A stretch of 64,000 nucleotides of DNA from Planctomycetota bacterium (GCA_016208685.1 JACQXM010000006.1:1-64000); one strand, 5' to 3'. Shown: positions 42,001-50,994, numbered from the stretch's first letter. Numbers and translations: made by a program. Notes: generated by a model not told the origin, from the sequence alone.

Positions 42001-42752
42001 TCAACATCTGCGACGGCGTACCCGACAGTAGCCGCTGCCCGAAGGGTGAAATCTGTGTTGCCCAGCTGGGCTGCATTGCCACCAGTTGCCAGCCGCCGCT
42101 GATCGACTCTCCCGGTCCGCGATATCTCTCCATCAAACCGCAACCACCCGATTCCACGACCCCCGTGGCACTTCTCGTCGAGTCGGACCTCTGGACGTGC
42201 CTGAGCAAATACGTGGGCACACCCACGCCGGTAGACATCGACGGAAATGGAAGCATCGATGGATCGGTTGCGACCCTCGTGGACGACCCCGCGGACGCCG
42301 CCGTGCTGACCCCGGCCCAATGGGGCCTGACGGTGTTTGTCACGGGCGAGGACATCGTGCCCACGGACGTCAACACCGGCACGCCACCGCTTCTGGAAAC
42401 CACGTATCGCGTGGCCGCCGACTGCGGCGGCGGGCTTTTCAGTCCCGACCTCTCGTTGCTCATGCGCCTGTGGGCCGACGCCGACGCCAGCGGCCTGGTG
42501 AACATCACCGATGTCCAACTCTCGGTGCTGGCGTTCCAGGGTTCGTACCACCTGCCGCTCGGAGCGCCGAACGGCGGGACGACGCGTCTGTCGGTAAACC
42601 TCTCCGGACTTCCGGCATGTAACACCGCGGGCCTGCCCACGGTGAACTTCACCGACATCTTCGACCACATTAAGGCGTTTCAGCGCGTCAGCTACCGCAC
42701 GAAGCTTCTCTCGCTTCCGCCTGAGGATATGTGCGCGTTGCCCTGTCCGTAG
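39063..42752 (+). CDS. Large secreted cysteine-rich protein with cohesin-like and dockerin-like parts
   Basis: 1229 residues. GGAGGGG stands just before the ATG at 39063; a Sec signal peptide covers about residues 1-25. Residues 28-175 form a cohesin-like beta-sandwich (AGQPVEIELYI, VLQWDASRLTLTG, LLVATLKF). Residues 183-610 are dense in cysteines with repeats of the form CNDGTACTADAC..GVC, like the Dictyostelium CTDC repeat. A second cohesin-like domain (about 615-790; VDVRLTLN-type strands, LVWDELKLG) and a second cysteine block (793-1003) follow. The end has two dockerin-like motifs: DADASGLVNITDVQLSVLAF (near 1137) and VNFTDIFDHIKAF (near 1193). Likely an extracellular, disulfide-rich surface protein; function unknown. 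Confidence 0.8.
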   Translation: MDKRCVGFVAALVASALAADQRATALTTLELRPATQTVYAGQPVEIELYIVADPTVPVGVIDAVLQWDASRLTLTGSHAVGAYPWATTGFPGVPLNSSFTDGDAVFSVNVTPCVAATATPSGLLVATLKFMATSTLGTGQAQVVPFLGNSQTRALTNLPILGCGGQELAVNVGTPVSVTSQACLSALHCNDGTACTADACAGGVCTHNPAYDANAYCCDPGSGGLTSISDGNDCTTDMCNSSNGTVTHTNKVFGSPCGSQTQNACTNPDTCDANAVCLPNHVSNGAACDDNDTCSQSSSCQNGVCTGANPLPNGTACADGLDCTSGSGTCTGGKCVESTAVCGGTTPYCIEDPVCTVDAECGVQGPCTAGRCAAGYVCWGCLPAPKSCQTQADCPVGRPCENGFCRNCAANSGCVTVSCSPFTHQCVAAVHHEQCQDDVFCNGDEVCNQFGFCQPANPPQANCPSGLVCNEFDDTCVECVSDTNCPGGMYCNTTTYECVECLSNAHCNDGNPCNGIETCNQQAGTCNDGTPITCSQPNVCTIDVCNPGSGQCEPRPAETVPCSQQSPCPSGFICSPTNFCSPAQSCSDGDGCTLSDTCINGVCIGQAAGTNGTVRMQLAATSGSPYSVGQAIDVRLTLNMVSGSQSINTAAATLVWDELKLGPQSPFTVDPCTNHFSDPLNCNPGGNPKQYDWFASGLLASYDPDDLNASLLDGDAHYTATIGPGMPDAPVSSSLPLWVTTVKFVAARGTTAAGTNVSLVRCIGPNGTFSNVTAGAGTDVTGTLFSANVKIRCTGAAQCNDNNVCTTDTCNATTQFCEYANVADGTACGNQTPIGECDLPDVCQAGVCYSNPTTCPDDGNLCTDDVCNAATGTCSHPAKPNGTTCDDGLFCTVNETCTSGVCGGGVPRSCGDAFPCTADSCDETANQCSHVPDDRYCDDFQYCNGVEVCSVSQGCVPGTPPNCSSDGIACTINDFCNEAFNICDGVPDSSRCPKGEICVAQLGCIATSCQPPLIDSPGPRYLSIKPQPPDSTTPVALLVESDLWTCLSKYVGTPTPVDIDGNGSIDGSVATLVDDPADAAVLTPAQWGLTVFVTGEDIVPTDVNTGTPPLLETTYRVAADCGGGLFSPDLSLLMRLWADADASGLVNITDVQLSVLAFQGSYHLPLGAPNGGTTRLSVNLSGLPACNTAGLPTVNFTDIFDHIKAFQRVSYRTKLLSLPPEDMCALPCP

Positions 42753-42906
42753 ACGGTGCGGCGGTGAGCGCGACCACCGTCGCCCTGCTTGTGGGATCGA
42801 CCCTTGCGCGCTTACCTCCGCCGGCGTGCCGCGCCTGGACGCGCCGGCGCCTCTGTGGCGAAGAACAACCTCTCGCGTGCCGGAACCCCTGCAACGAGCG
42901 ACAGGT

Positions 42907-45603
42907 TCATCGCCTCTCGATCTCCGCATCCCAGTTCATGATCAGGTGGATCGGTGATGTCGCTTGTGCCGTGCCGGCGTTTTCTACGAACCACTCGCCG
43001 TCCGGGGCCGAGTCAAACGGATCAATACCTGCTGCCTGGCTGACGGGGAACAGGGACACCGCCTTTCCAAACTCAAACCCCTGGGTCGTAACGGTGACTT
43101 CGACGGCCACAAGCCCGGCGTCGTTGGAACTGAAGAACAGCTCCTTCCCATCGCCTCGCCATTTGGGCTTAAAACCACCGCGCGTTGAAACCTGCCACTT
43201 TCCGCCACGTGCGGGCGCGGCAGCCGGCGGATCAGCGGGCATGGGAATGAACGGAATCACGTAGACTTCTGACCTGCCGGTCTCGTTGCAGTCGTACGCC
43301 ACCCACTTCCCGTCCGGTGAGAATCGCCCATTGGTTTCGATGAAAGGCGACTTCACCAAAGGGTACGGGGTCCGCTCCCCGTCGAGCGGTAGGACCCAGA
43401 TGTCGCTGGGATCCCCGCCGATGTACTTCCCCTTGCAAACCAGCAGATACCTGCCGTCGGCCGACCAATCGGTGACCCAAGTCTCCTCGCTCGAGGTGTG
43501 CAACACCTCCTCCTCGCCTCCCGACGCCGGCCGGCGCAGCACGCGATGCAGGGCATCAGGCCTGGCCGTGAAGATATTGCCATACGCCAGGTATTGTCCG
43601 TCGGGGGACCAGACGGGGTCGACGTTGGAGCCGTTCCCAAACGTCACCCGCGATCGCCCGCCGCGCGCGACGTCGTATACCCAGACATCCGTGCTTGATC
43701 CAACGATGTCCGTAGCTACCTTCTTACCGTCGGGGGATATGCTCAGCGAGCCGAAGTTCTCGGGGTCGCCGATTTTCCCCAGTTCTTTCCCGGCGCGATC
43801 ACGACGCACCATCTGTATTTCGCCGCCGGCGGTGCCGCTGTGAAAGGCCAGGATACCCCCCTCCGACGCCGAGAACCCGGCCCGCCACGTGGTGACGTCA
43901 TACATGACTTCGGTGGCGACGACGACCGGATCGCCTAACAACCGCGCCGTCGGCACGTCGAAGGGCGCGGCGAGCAGCGCATTCTCGCGGGGATACAGCA
44001 GCGATCCGGAAACCACGATCGCGTTGGCACTCCCATGCAGCACCAGCTTCGGTTCGCCTCCATCCAGCGAACCAAGGTAGACGGCGTTGCTCTCCGTTTC
44101 GGCCGCGCCGTGCGCCACCGCCAGGTACAAAAAGTGTTCCCCATCCGGACAGAACGCGGGCCAGCGATGCGAGGTGTGCCTGGATTCATCCAACCTCGTG
44201 ACCGGCTGGGGCTTGCCGCCGGTGCCGGGCACGCGAAAGAGCCCGGACCGGAAGGCGGGCGAAAACAGGATGACCCCTTCGCGATTCCAAGCACCACCGC
44301 GACCGCCGACGGCATCACAGAGTGCCATCGGTGATCCCCCCGCGGCGCTGACCGCGTACAGCTTCTCCTTGGCAAAGTAGCCGATGGATCGGCTGTCCGC
44401 CGACCAGAAGGGGAACGTCGCCCCTTCCGTCCCCGGAACCACGCGCGCCGTCCGAGTGTGAAGCGGTCGAACCCAGAGCCTCTGCCCTTCCGGCCCCCCG
44501 GCGACGAATGCCAATGTCGTACCATCGGGCGAGATGACCACCGGCCCGGCGAGATCGCCGGTGGCCACCAGCCATGCCGGCTCCGGCCCGGGCACCATCG
44601 TCCACACGCGCGACGCTTTCCTGGTTCTTTGTCCGAGGAGAAGGAACACGCAGCAGGCGCAGGCCAGAAAGAGCACGGCGGAGCACACCATCCAACCCCG
44701 TTCCCGATGCCTGCGCTTCGCGCGCAACGGTGCCGGCATGCCCGCCTGGGACCCCCCTTCACTGATCCAACGCAACTCGTCCGCAACGTCGGCCGCGCTT
44801 TGCCAGCGCCCGTCAGCGTCCTTGGCCAGGCACTTCCGGATCAGACGGTCCAGCGCCGGAGGAGTCATCGGCTGGAGCTCGCTGATCGGTCGCGGCTGCG
44901 CCGACATGATGGATGCAATCAGGCTCGCCCGACTATGCCCCTCGAAGGCCCGCTTGCCGGTCGCCATCTCGTAGAGCAGCGCTCCGAGGGCAAAGATATC
45001 CGTTCGCGCATCCGCCTCCGCACCTTCCAGTTGCTCCGGAGCCATGTACTGGAAGGTCCCCAGGATGGTGCCTTTGCTGGTCAGCGGTTGGGTCACGGTG
45101 GGGGCGCCGGGGTCGGCGCCCCCGATGGCCGACGTCTTGGCGAGCCCGAAATCCAGCAGCTTGACCCCGCTCCGGGTGAGCATCACGTTGCCGGGCTTGA
45201 GATCGCGGTGCACCACGCCCCTGCGATGCGCCGCTTCCAGCGCCGCAGCGACCTCCGCCCCGCACTTGAGCATCTGCTCCAGCGGCAGCGGCCCACGCGT
45301 CAGCCGCTGCGCCAGCGTCTCCCCCTCCACCAGCTCCATCACCAGGTAGTCGGTGCCATCCTGGTGCCCCACGTCGAAAAGGGCGCAGATGTTGGCATGC
45401 GACAATTGCGAGATCGACCTGGCCTCACGCTCGAATCGCTGCCTCAACTCCAGGTCCTGAGAGAAATGCGCCGGCAGGACCTTGATCGCCACCTCCCGCT
45501 CCAGCCGCGTGTCCCGCGCGCGGTAGACCTCGCCCATCCCGCCCGCGCCAAGGGGCGAAAGGACTTCGTAGGGACCGAGCACCATACCCACGCAAAGGGC
45601 CAT
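42907..45603 (-). CDS. Membrane Ser/Thr protein kinase with C-terminal PD40 beta-propeller
   Basis: 898 residues from the ATG at 45603; a GTG at 45615 is an alternative start. The Hanks-type kinase domain is complete: GAGGMGEV loop (19-26), Lys41, Glu60, HRDLKPGN with Asp134, DFG at 151-153 and APE at 188-190. One membrane helix (303-324) separates it from an extracytoplasmic part of about 570 residues made of repeated SPDG, WSADS and WSPDGQYLAY units, the TolB/PD40 propeller pattern. Such kinases are common in planctomycetes and acidobacteria and probably sense ligands outside the membrane. It is convergent with the cysteine-rich gene and divergent from the matrixin gene. Confidence 0.92.
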   Translation of the reverse strand: MALCVGMVLGPYEVLSPLGAGGMGEVYRARDTRLEREVAIKVLPAHFSQDLELRQRFEREARSISQLSHANICALFDVGHQDGTDYLVMELVEGETLAQRLTRGPLPLEQMLKCGAEVAAALEAAHRRGVVHRDLKPGNVMLTRSGVKLLDFGLAKTSAIGGADPGAPTVTQPLTSKGTILGTFQYMAPEQLEGAEADARTDIFALGALLYEMATGKRAFEGHSRASLIASIMSAQPRPISELQPMTPPALDRLIRKCLAKDADGRWQSAADVADELRWISEGGSQAGMPAPLRAKRRHRERGWMVCSAVLFLACACCVFLLLGQRTRKASRVWTMVPGPEPAWLVATGDLAGPVVISPDGTTLAFVAGGPEGQRLWVRPLHTRTARVVPGTEGATFPFWSADSRSIGYFAKEKLYAVSAAGGSPMALCDAVGGRGGAWNREGVILFSPAFRSGLFRVPGTGGKPQPVTRLDESRHTSHRWPAFCPDGEHFLYLAVAHGAAETESNAVYLGSLDGGEPKLVLHGSANAIVVSGSLLYPRENALLAAPFDVPTARLLGDPVVVATEVMYDVTTWRAGFSASEGGILAFHSGTAGGEIQMVRRDRAGKELGKIGDPENFGSLSISPDGKKVATDIVGSSTDVWVYDVARGGRSRVTFGNGSNVDPVWSPDGQYLAYGNIFTARPDALHRVLRRPASGGEEEVLHTSSEETWVTDWSADGRYLLVCKGKYIGGDPSDIWVLPLDGERTPYPLVKSPFIETNGRFSPDGKWVAYDCNETGRSEVYVIPFIPMPADPPAAAPARGGKWQVSTRGGFKPKWRGDGKELFFSSNDAGLVAVEVTVTTQGFEFGKAVSLFPVSQAAGIDPFDSAPDGEWFVENAGTAQATSPIHLIMNWDAEIERR

Positions 45604-45800
45604 CCGTTCATCCACGTCCGGAGCATGCAGCGACCGAGCCGATTGTCGTGCAAACCGCCCTCCGATGAAAGGTGGGCTTGCCGCTCCCCGGAGCGTTCGC
45701 TACAAGTACGCGACCTGTCAACTGGCACGGCGCCGGCGGGCATGGAAAGGCCTGAGTCGGCGCGACGGATCTCCGGCTCACCACAGAAGGGAAGCACAGA

Positions 45801-47237
45801 ATGCAGAGGCGGCTACACGGCTGGGAATTGTTGGCATTCATGGTCCTGCTGGCAGGAACCGCGCCTGTCGGTTGCGTACCGGGCGGCGGACTCGTCGGCG
45901 ACACGGGTGATTTCGGCGACGACGGAGGCGACGACCCAGGAACGGACCCGGGAACCGACCCAGGGACCGATCCCGGAACGGACGCCGGCTCCGAGCCCGA
46001 GCCGACCATGACCGCGCGCGATCCGATCCCCGCCCAGCTCCCAACGGGTCTGCGTAACCAGGGCCCACGCTGGCAGCGGACCGACCTGACCTACTTCGTT
46101 CAGAGCTTCACCACAAAACTATCGCAGGAGCGGCAGACCCAGCTCATTACCGACGCCTTCGCCCGCTGGTCGGCGGTGACACCCCTGAACTTCACGGCGG
46201 CCGCCAGCCAGGACCAGGCCGACTTCGTGGTGGGGTTTGGAACCGAGCGGCATTGCGAGCTCTATGAGGTCAGGAACCGGACCTGCCCCGCGGAGCCCTT
46301 CGAGCCCACGACGCTGGCGCACGCCTACTTCCCCAACGATGAGAACTCCGGCCAGTGTCACATGAACGACGCGGTCGACTACAGCAATGAGCGTCTGCTC
46401 TTCAGCACGCTGGTGCACGAGATCGGTCACAACCTCGGCCTCGAGCACCTGCCGGAGATGACCGCTGTCATGTTCGCCGACGACGCCGGGCAAACCGGCG
46501 ACTTGGCGCAGCCCGACATCGACGCCGTGCAGCGCTTGTACGGATCGCGCGACGGCAGCGTCCGCCCGCAGTCGGCCGAGACACCGCCCGACAGCGACGC
46601 CTCGGTGGCGCGAACCGCGCCCGCCACGACCCTGCCCGACGCCGATGGCGACGGCCTCGACGACGCTACCGAGCGCTTCGTTCTCGGAACCAACCCCGAC
46701 GACGACGACAGCGATGACGACGGACTGGGCGACGGCATTGAGGCCTTCGGCGGACTCGATCCCGAGGATGCCGACAGCGACGGAGACGGCGTGTCGGACG
46801 GCGTGGAGCTGGATGGCGACGGCAATGCCCTGCGACCCGACTTCGCATCCACGGGCGACGTGGCACTGTTGGTCGGTGACTATGCCGGGCAGGACAGCTT
46901 CGGTGCTACGCTGCTGTTCACGGTTGCCGGCGACGGCGGCGTCAGCGGTACGATTGCGCTGACGGTCTTCGGCTTCGAGGAGGACCTGGAGCTGATCGGG
47001 GCGGTGAACTCCGACGGTGCCGTGGAGATCATTTCGTCGGATTACTTCTTCGAGTTGCAGGGCACCATCGTTGCCGGCGCCGTGGAGGACGGTGAGTTCG
47101 TCACGGAAACGGAGGAGGCCGGCACTTGGACCGCGGCGCTCACCGACGGGTCGTCGGAGGCTAAGGCCTCCGGCGGCGCCGTTCCGCTCCATCGGGTGGA
47201 CCTGGGTGCGTACGCGCCGCGCCGATCGCACCGATAG
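45801..47237 (+). CDS. Secreted matrixin-like zinc metalloprotease with calcium-binding repeats
   Basis: 478 residues. Hydrophobic N-terminus ending at Cys25 (APVGC), possibly a degenerate lipobox. A Gly and Asp-rich linker with four GTDP repeats (46-61) leads to the protease domain. [12 protein letters not shown] supplies zinc ligands His206, His210 and His216 with catalytic Glu207; AVMF gives the Met-turn (Met224). Residues 280-342 carry EF-hand or TSP3-like calcium loops ([27 protein letters not shown]). A C-terminal beta domain of about 120 residues is unrecognised. Likely cell-surface or exported protease. It is divergent from the kinase gene, with 197 bases between them. Confidence 0.88.
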   Translation: MQRRLHGWELLAFMVLLAGTAPVGCVPGGGLVGDTGDFGDDGGDDPGTDPGTDPGTDPGTDAGSEPEPTMTARDPIPAQLPTGLRNQGPRWQRTDLTYFVQSFTTKLSQERQTQLITDAFARWSAVTPLNFTAAASQDQADFVVGFGTERHCELYEVRNRTCPAEPFEPTTLAHAYFPNDENSGQCHMNDAVDYSNERLLFSTLVHEIGHNLGLEHLPEMTAVMFADDAGQTGDLAQPDIDAVQRLYGSRDGSVRPQSAETPPDSDASVARTAPATTLPDADGDGLDDATERFVLGTNPDDDDSDDDGLGDGIEAFGGLDPEDADSDGDGVSDGVELDGDGNALRPDFASTGDVALLVGDYAGQDSFGATLLFTVAGDGGVSGTIALTVFGFEEDLELIGAVNSDGAVEIISSDYFFELQGTIVAGAVEDGEFVTETEEAGTWTAALTDGSSEAKASGGAVPLHRVDLGAYAPRRSHR

Positions 47238-47368
47238 GCCTTTGACATGACTCGATGCCATACGTCCCGAGCCGCGTCCGTCGTGAAGCCCGTTGCTTCC
47301 CGGTGGGCGCGGCTCGCTTTTGTCCGGGGCGCGTCGCCCCGGATGGTTGTTTGAAAGGATGGAGCGCT

Positions 47369-47932
47369 ATGGTGACTCTGACGCAATTGTGGCTTCCGGT
47401 CCTGCTTTCGGCGGTGTTCGTCTTCATCGTCAGTAGCATCGTGCACATGGCCACGCCCATGCATAAGGGCGACTTCCGTAAGGTCCCCGGGGAGGAGAAG
47501 GTCCTCGCCGAGCTGCGGAACCAGGGCATCGAGCCGGGTTGTTACATGTTCCCGTTTGCCGACTCGATGAAAGAGTGCGGCTCACCGGAAATGCTCGAGA
47601 AGTGTAAACGCGGGCCTGTGGGGTTCCTGACCATCACGCCCAGCGGCGCGCCGGGCATGGGCAAGAACCTTGTGCAGTGGTTCCTGTTCTGCATCCTGGT
47701 CGGAGTGTTCGTCGCCTATGTAGGCACCATCGCCACGGCCCGCGGCGCCGGCTTCCTGCCGGTGTTTCGGCTGACCGGAACCGTAGCCATCATGGGCTAC
47801 GCCCTGGGGTCGTTCCCCGACGGCATCTGGAAGGGAACAAAGTGGTCCGTGGTCGGCAAGTTCGTCATCGACGGCGTGCTCTATGGCCTGACCACGGGCG
47901 CCACGTTCGGCTGGCTCTGGCCGGGGGCGTAG
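47369..47932 (+). CDS. Small polytopic membrane protein, unknown
   Basis: 187 residues from the ATG at 47369, behind GGAG at six bases. Four hydrophobic segments (about 3-26, 100-122, 127-148, 160-184) suggest an inner-membrane protein. A soluble loop (about 30-98) includes PMHKGDFRKVPGEEKVLAELR and a CYMFPF...KECGSPEMLEKC segment with three cysteines. I recognise it only as a conserved uncharacterised type. It follows the matrixin gene by 131 bases. Confidence 0.75.
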   Translation: MVTLTQLWLPVLLSAVFVFIVSSIVHMATPMHKGDFRKVPGEEKVLAELRNQGIEPGCYMFPFADSMKECGSPEMLEKCKRGPVGFLTITPSGAPGMGKNLVQWFLFCILVGVFVAYVGTIATARGAGFLPVFRLTGTVAIMGYALGSFPDGIWKGTKWSVVGKFVIDGVLYGLTTGATFGWLWPGA

Positions 47933-48033
47933 GCGGCCTGGGCGGTCAGCCACCGCGACCGGCGAACAGTGACGCGACCGTAAGGGAGCGGGCCTTGGTC
48001 GCGATGCAGCGACGCAGCCTCGACGGGTGACAT

Positions 48034-48220
48034 CCTCCACGCTTGCGTGGCCATGCTCGGCGGCGGCGGACACGTGGCATGGTCCACGCCTGCGTGGCCA
48101 TGCTTGGCGCAGAACGACTGGACGTGTGGCATGGCCCACGCTCGCGTGGCCATGCTCGGCGGCGGCGGACACGTGGCATGGTCCACGCCTGCGTGGCCAT
48201 GCCTGGCGCGAAACGACAGG
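48034..48220. repeat. Tandem palindromic repeats, two copies of a ~99-base double unit
   Basis: Four copies of the 14-base palindrome CCACGCnnGCGTGG start at 48037, 48084, 48136 and 48183, spaced 47, 52 and 47 bases. Units one and three share CTCGGCGGCGGCGGACACG; units two and four share TGGCGC(A/G)(A/G)AACGAC. The block is therefore a duplicated double unit. An inverted fifth copy lies at 48359-48372. Flanking CCATGC and GCATGG extend the symmetry, giving a REP/BIME-like appearance. Confidence 0.8.
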
Positions 48221-48352
48221 CTTGTGCGAGGCACCGAAGGGTTGGCCGTCGTCCAGCGCCCGTGCCGATGCGGGCGAACCGCATGATGCACCGACCATCA
48301 AGCTGAACCCGCTTGCCGACCACCTGTGCGGGATGATCCGGTAACGATGAGG

Positions 48353-48380
48353 GCATGGCCACGCAAGCGTGGACCATGCC
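48353..48380. repeat. Inverted copy of the CCACGC palindromic repeat
   Basis: The core CCACGCAAGCGTGG at 48359-48372 with GGCATGG before it and ACCATGCC after it is the reverse-oriented relative of the four tandem units at 48034-48220. The remaining stretch 47933-48524 holds no gene I can support. Confidence 0.7.
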
Positions 48381-48524
48381 ACCGCCGGCCAAATGTGTGC
48401 CAAAAAAACGTCTTTCACAGGGTCCCAGTGTCATCGAATGTCATCACTGGTGACGCTGAGTTGTCACACCGGAAAACCCTGCAAAAAAAGGGGAAAAACG
48501 CATTCTCGGCGGTGAAAACGGCGA

Positions 48525-48598
48525 AGGCGGCGGTGGGATTCGAACCCACGAATAACGGATTTGCAATCCGTCCCCTTGGTCCACTTGGGTACGCCGCC
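48525..48598 (-). tRNA. tRNA-Cys (anticodon GCA)
   Basis: A 74-base cloverleaf on the minus strand. Acceptor arms GGCGGCG and CGCCGCC pair. Anticodon stem ACGGA/TCCGT holds loop TTGCAAA with anticodon GCA. T-arm GTGGGTTCGAATCCCAC. Discriminator T, as usual for tRNA-Cys; no encoded CCA. A TACAAT at 48738-48733 (minus) may be its -10 box, but no good -35 goes with it. Confidence 0.95.
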
Positions 48599-48872
48599 CG
48601 GTCAGCCTTGGTCCGCCCGATCAGGTGAGCCCCCAAACGCGCCGGGGGATTCGCACCCCACGGCGATCCGGCTCGCCCACCACCGGCGCCGCCAGGCTGA
48701 TGCGCGACCGCCACGGGCGACCGCGTTGCGCTATTGTAAGCCAACCCCTCCGACCTCGAAAGGGCATCGGCGCTTGCCGGTCGCCGCGACTCGACGCCCC
48801 ACTTCGGCGGACGCGTACCCGCCCGCCCGATCAGACGGCCCACGCAACCAACGCGGGGCAAAGCATGAGAGC

Positions 48873-49559
48873 CTAGCACGCACGCGGCGTGCGCCGGCCG
48901 ACGAGGATCGTACCTGCGGTCAGCAGCGACATAGCCAGCGCCAAGGCGCCCCACTCGGAGACCGTGGGGATCGGTTCCGCGGCGGAAGCCGTGACGTTGG
49001 TGGTGTACACGTGGTCCCCGTTGCTCGCTCCCGTGTTGTTCACCGCGTTGCCCGCCGCCCAGAAGGTTACCGGCCCGATATCGGTCGCCGGTGCCGTCCA
49101 CTTGATCTGGTAGCTCGCGGAGCTGCCGTTTGCCACCCAGTTGGTCGCGGAGTTGTTGACCCCGGTGAGCGTGTGGTTGATGAAGTTCGGGTCCAACCCG
49201 TTGAGCTGGGTGTTGACCGCGTCCACGACCGCGAGCGTCCCCACGTGCACGCCCGCGGGATCCTCGACGCTGAGCTGGAAACCTGCAGCCGCTTGCGTCG
49301 GATCGGTGATTTTCACCGTCAGCAGATAGTCCGTCCCCGGTGCGTACGCCGCTGGCGCACTGAGAATCTGCACCGAACCGGACCCGCCCCCGCTGCCGGC
49401 GTGGCATACCGCGCATGTGTTCGCAGGGCCGCCGCTCGCGGGGCTTCCTGTAACGCCCGGGATCGGCCCGCTTCGCGAGGCGAGCACGCTCGCCGGGAAG
49501 CCGACCAGCGCAACCAGCGCCAGTACCGAACCATGAATACGAACGGTCGAAATCCGCAT
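48873..49559 (-). CDS. Exported CxxCH protein with IPTL-type C-terminal anchor
   Basis: 228 residues from the ATG at 49559, preceded by GGAGGACAGGAC. Signal peptide 1-27 (SVLALVALVGFPASVLA). Then a CAVCH motif (Cys49, Cys52, His53), a possible covalent haem site, in the context GGPANTCAVCHAGSGGGSG. The middle beta domain (PGTDYLLTVKITDPTQAAAGFQLSVED) resembles the choice-of-anchor V or reeler-like domain. The C-terminus has IPTVSEWG (197-204), a hydrophobic stretch and GRR, the IPTL-CTERM sorting pattern. Likely retained at the cell surface. Confidence 0.88.
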   Translation of the reverse strand: MRISTVRIHGSVLALVALVGFPASVLASRSGPIPGVTGSPASGGPANTCAVCHAGSGGGSGSVQILSAPAAYAPGTDYLLTVKITDPTQAAAGFQLSVEDPAGVHVGTLAVVDAVNTQLNGLDPNFINHTLTGVNNSATNWVANGSSASYQIKWTAPATDIGPVTFWAAGNAVNNTGASNGDHVYTTNVTASAAEPIPTVSEWGALALAMSLLTAGTILVGRRTPRAC

Positions 49560-49829
49560 GTCCTGTCCTCCTCCATTCTGGGGCGCCCGAGGGAGATATC
49601 GACACAGTGTAACCGAGGACGGGGGACGGAAACAACCGCGAGGAACGAATCGCCGAGGTGCATGGGGCGATAAAACCGGCCGGCTCGTGGACCCCGACAC
49701 TCGAACGGACGCGCGATCGTGACGACAGGCCACCGCCCACGGAAGCGTTCGAGCCGGACTCCAACCTCGGGCGCGGCCGGAACAACGGCGACACGGAGCC
49801 CGCCGAGCCCGGATGCTCCCGCCGGCCGC

Positions 49830-50741
49830 CTACTCAACCAAACCGGACAGCCAGTGCATCACGTTGAGCGCGAGCTGCCGGTTGTCGATCCCCGGAGCGT
49901 TCATTCCGAAGCGTTCCTCGCCGAAGAGCTGGGCGCTGAACATGGCCGCCTCGCCCAACACCACGACCCGCCCCTTGCCGAACGTCAGCGCGATCCCCTG
50001 CGCCCGCCCGGCAGCGGACGCCTCGCGGGGCGGAACGTGATGGGGATCCTCGGCGTCCGGAATCTTCTCCATGGCTGTGGTGGGCAGAACCAGAAACGGA
50101 ACGCTCCCCTCCGGCCCCTTGAGGCTCTGACCGGTGAAAGTGCGGACGCGTTCCACTCGTTCCCCTGCACCCCGCCCGCGCGTCACCGCATGATCGCCGA
50201 GCAGGCCGTTCTCACGATCGAACTCATATTCGTCCGTCGCCCCCTTGCTCATCTCCACTCCGAACCGCTTACCCAGGTTCTCGGCGGCGTGCCCCGTGGG
50301 ATAGTGGTCCGTGATCAGCAGCAGCGAGCCCCCTTGCTGCACCCAATCGCGCACTGCGTCACACTCCTCGTCGGTGAACGCCGGGCGCGCCGCGTTCTCC
50401 GAACCAATGCGCTCCGCCCCGAGCGCGTTGGCGATCACCAGAATGCGGAACTCGGCCAGCGATTCGGTCGTGAACTTGGCCCTACCTTGTGTGATGCGGT
50501 AGCCGTCGTTACTGATAAGGTCGGCGAAGGGCTTGTAGCGCCCGCCCGCGGTATGGAAGTTGAAATGTGCTCGATCGAAGAGCACCTTGGGTCCGTCAGC
50601 AGGATAGGCGGGCTGCGCGACGCTCGCGTCGAAGTCGGGATCGGGCTGTTGCTGCTGAGCCGCGGCCTCGCCACGTGCCAGCAGGAGCAGCGCCAGCGCC
50701 AACCGGGAGACCAGGAGCCAACGAAGATACGTCGAGACCAT
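49830..50741 (-). CDS. Secreted protein with a DUF4350/GATase1-like domain
   Basis: 303 residues from the ATG at 50741, with GGAGGTG eight bases upstream. Signal peptide about 1-27 ending in ARGEAAA. The body has an alternating alpha/beta pattern: KVLFDRAHFNFHTAGGRYKPFADLISNDGYRI, FRILVIANALG, EECDAVRDWVQQGGSLLLITDHYPTGHAAENLGKRFGVE and ALTFGKGRVVVLGEAAMFSAQ. This is the layout of DUF4350 or other class I amidotransferase-like domains, without an obvious catalytic Cys-His-Glu triad. Periplasmic role unknown. Confidence 0.7.
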   Translation of the reverse strand: MVSTYLRWLLVSRLALALLLLARGEAAAQQQQPDPDFDASVAQPAYPADGPKVLFDRAHFNFHTAGGRYKPFADLISNDGYRITQGRAKFTTESLAEFRILVIANALGAERIGSENAARPAFTDEECDAVRDWVQQGGSLLLITDHYPTGHAAENLGKRFGVEMSKGATDEYEFDRENGLLGDHAVTRGRGAGERVERVRTFTGQSLKGPEGSVPFLVLPTTAMEKIPDAEDPHHVPPREASAAGRAQGIALTFGKGRVVVLGEAAMFSAQLFGEERFGMNAPGIDNRQLALNVMHWLSGLVE

Positions 50742-50994
50742 GTCGACACCTCCTTCCGGCCGGATTCGTTGCCGAGCCCAGAATATTCGCAGCACTCGCC
50801 GGCCGCGGGGCCGCGAGCCGGGGCAACCCCCCCACAGATCCGCGACGGTCACCAATGTCCGCTCTCGTCAGGACGTGGGCCCACCAGCGGAGGACGTGCA
50901 ACGCAAATGCCGGGCGTGAAGGTTCAGCCCGAAGTGGGGCTCGGCACTGGTGGCCTCCGCCCCTCGACGGCACCGGCAGCAGCGGCCAGCCGTG

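Noticed and set aside
40842-42929. 695-codon minus strand frame opposite the cysteine-rich gene
   Set aside because: Complementary shadow of a gene with a good start, signal peptide and recognisable repeats.
48034-48220. Possible CRISPR array
   Set aside because: Repeats are internal palindromes with alternating 47/52 spacing and the spacers are themselves repeated; no cas genes are near.
48480-48524. Rho-independent terminator after tRNA-Cys
   Set aside because: There are T-runs on the minus strand, but the GC-rich part before them (CGCCG...CGCCG) is a direct, not inverted, repeat, so no stem forms.
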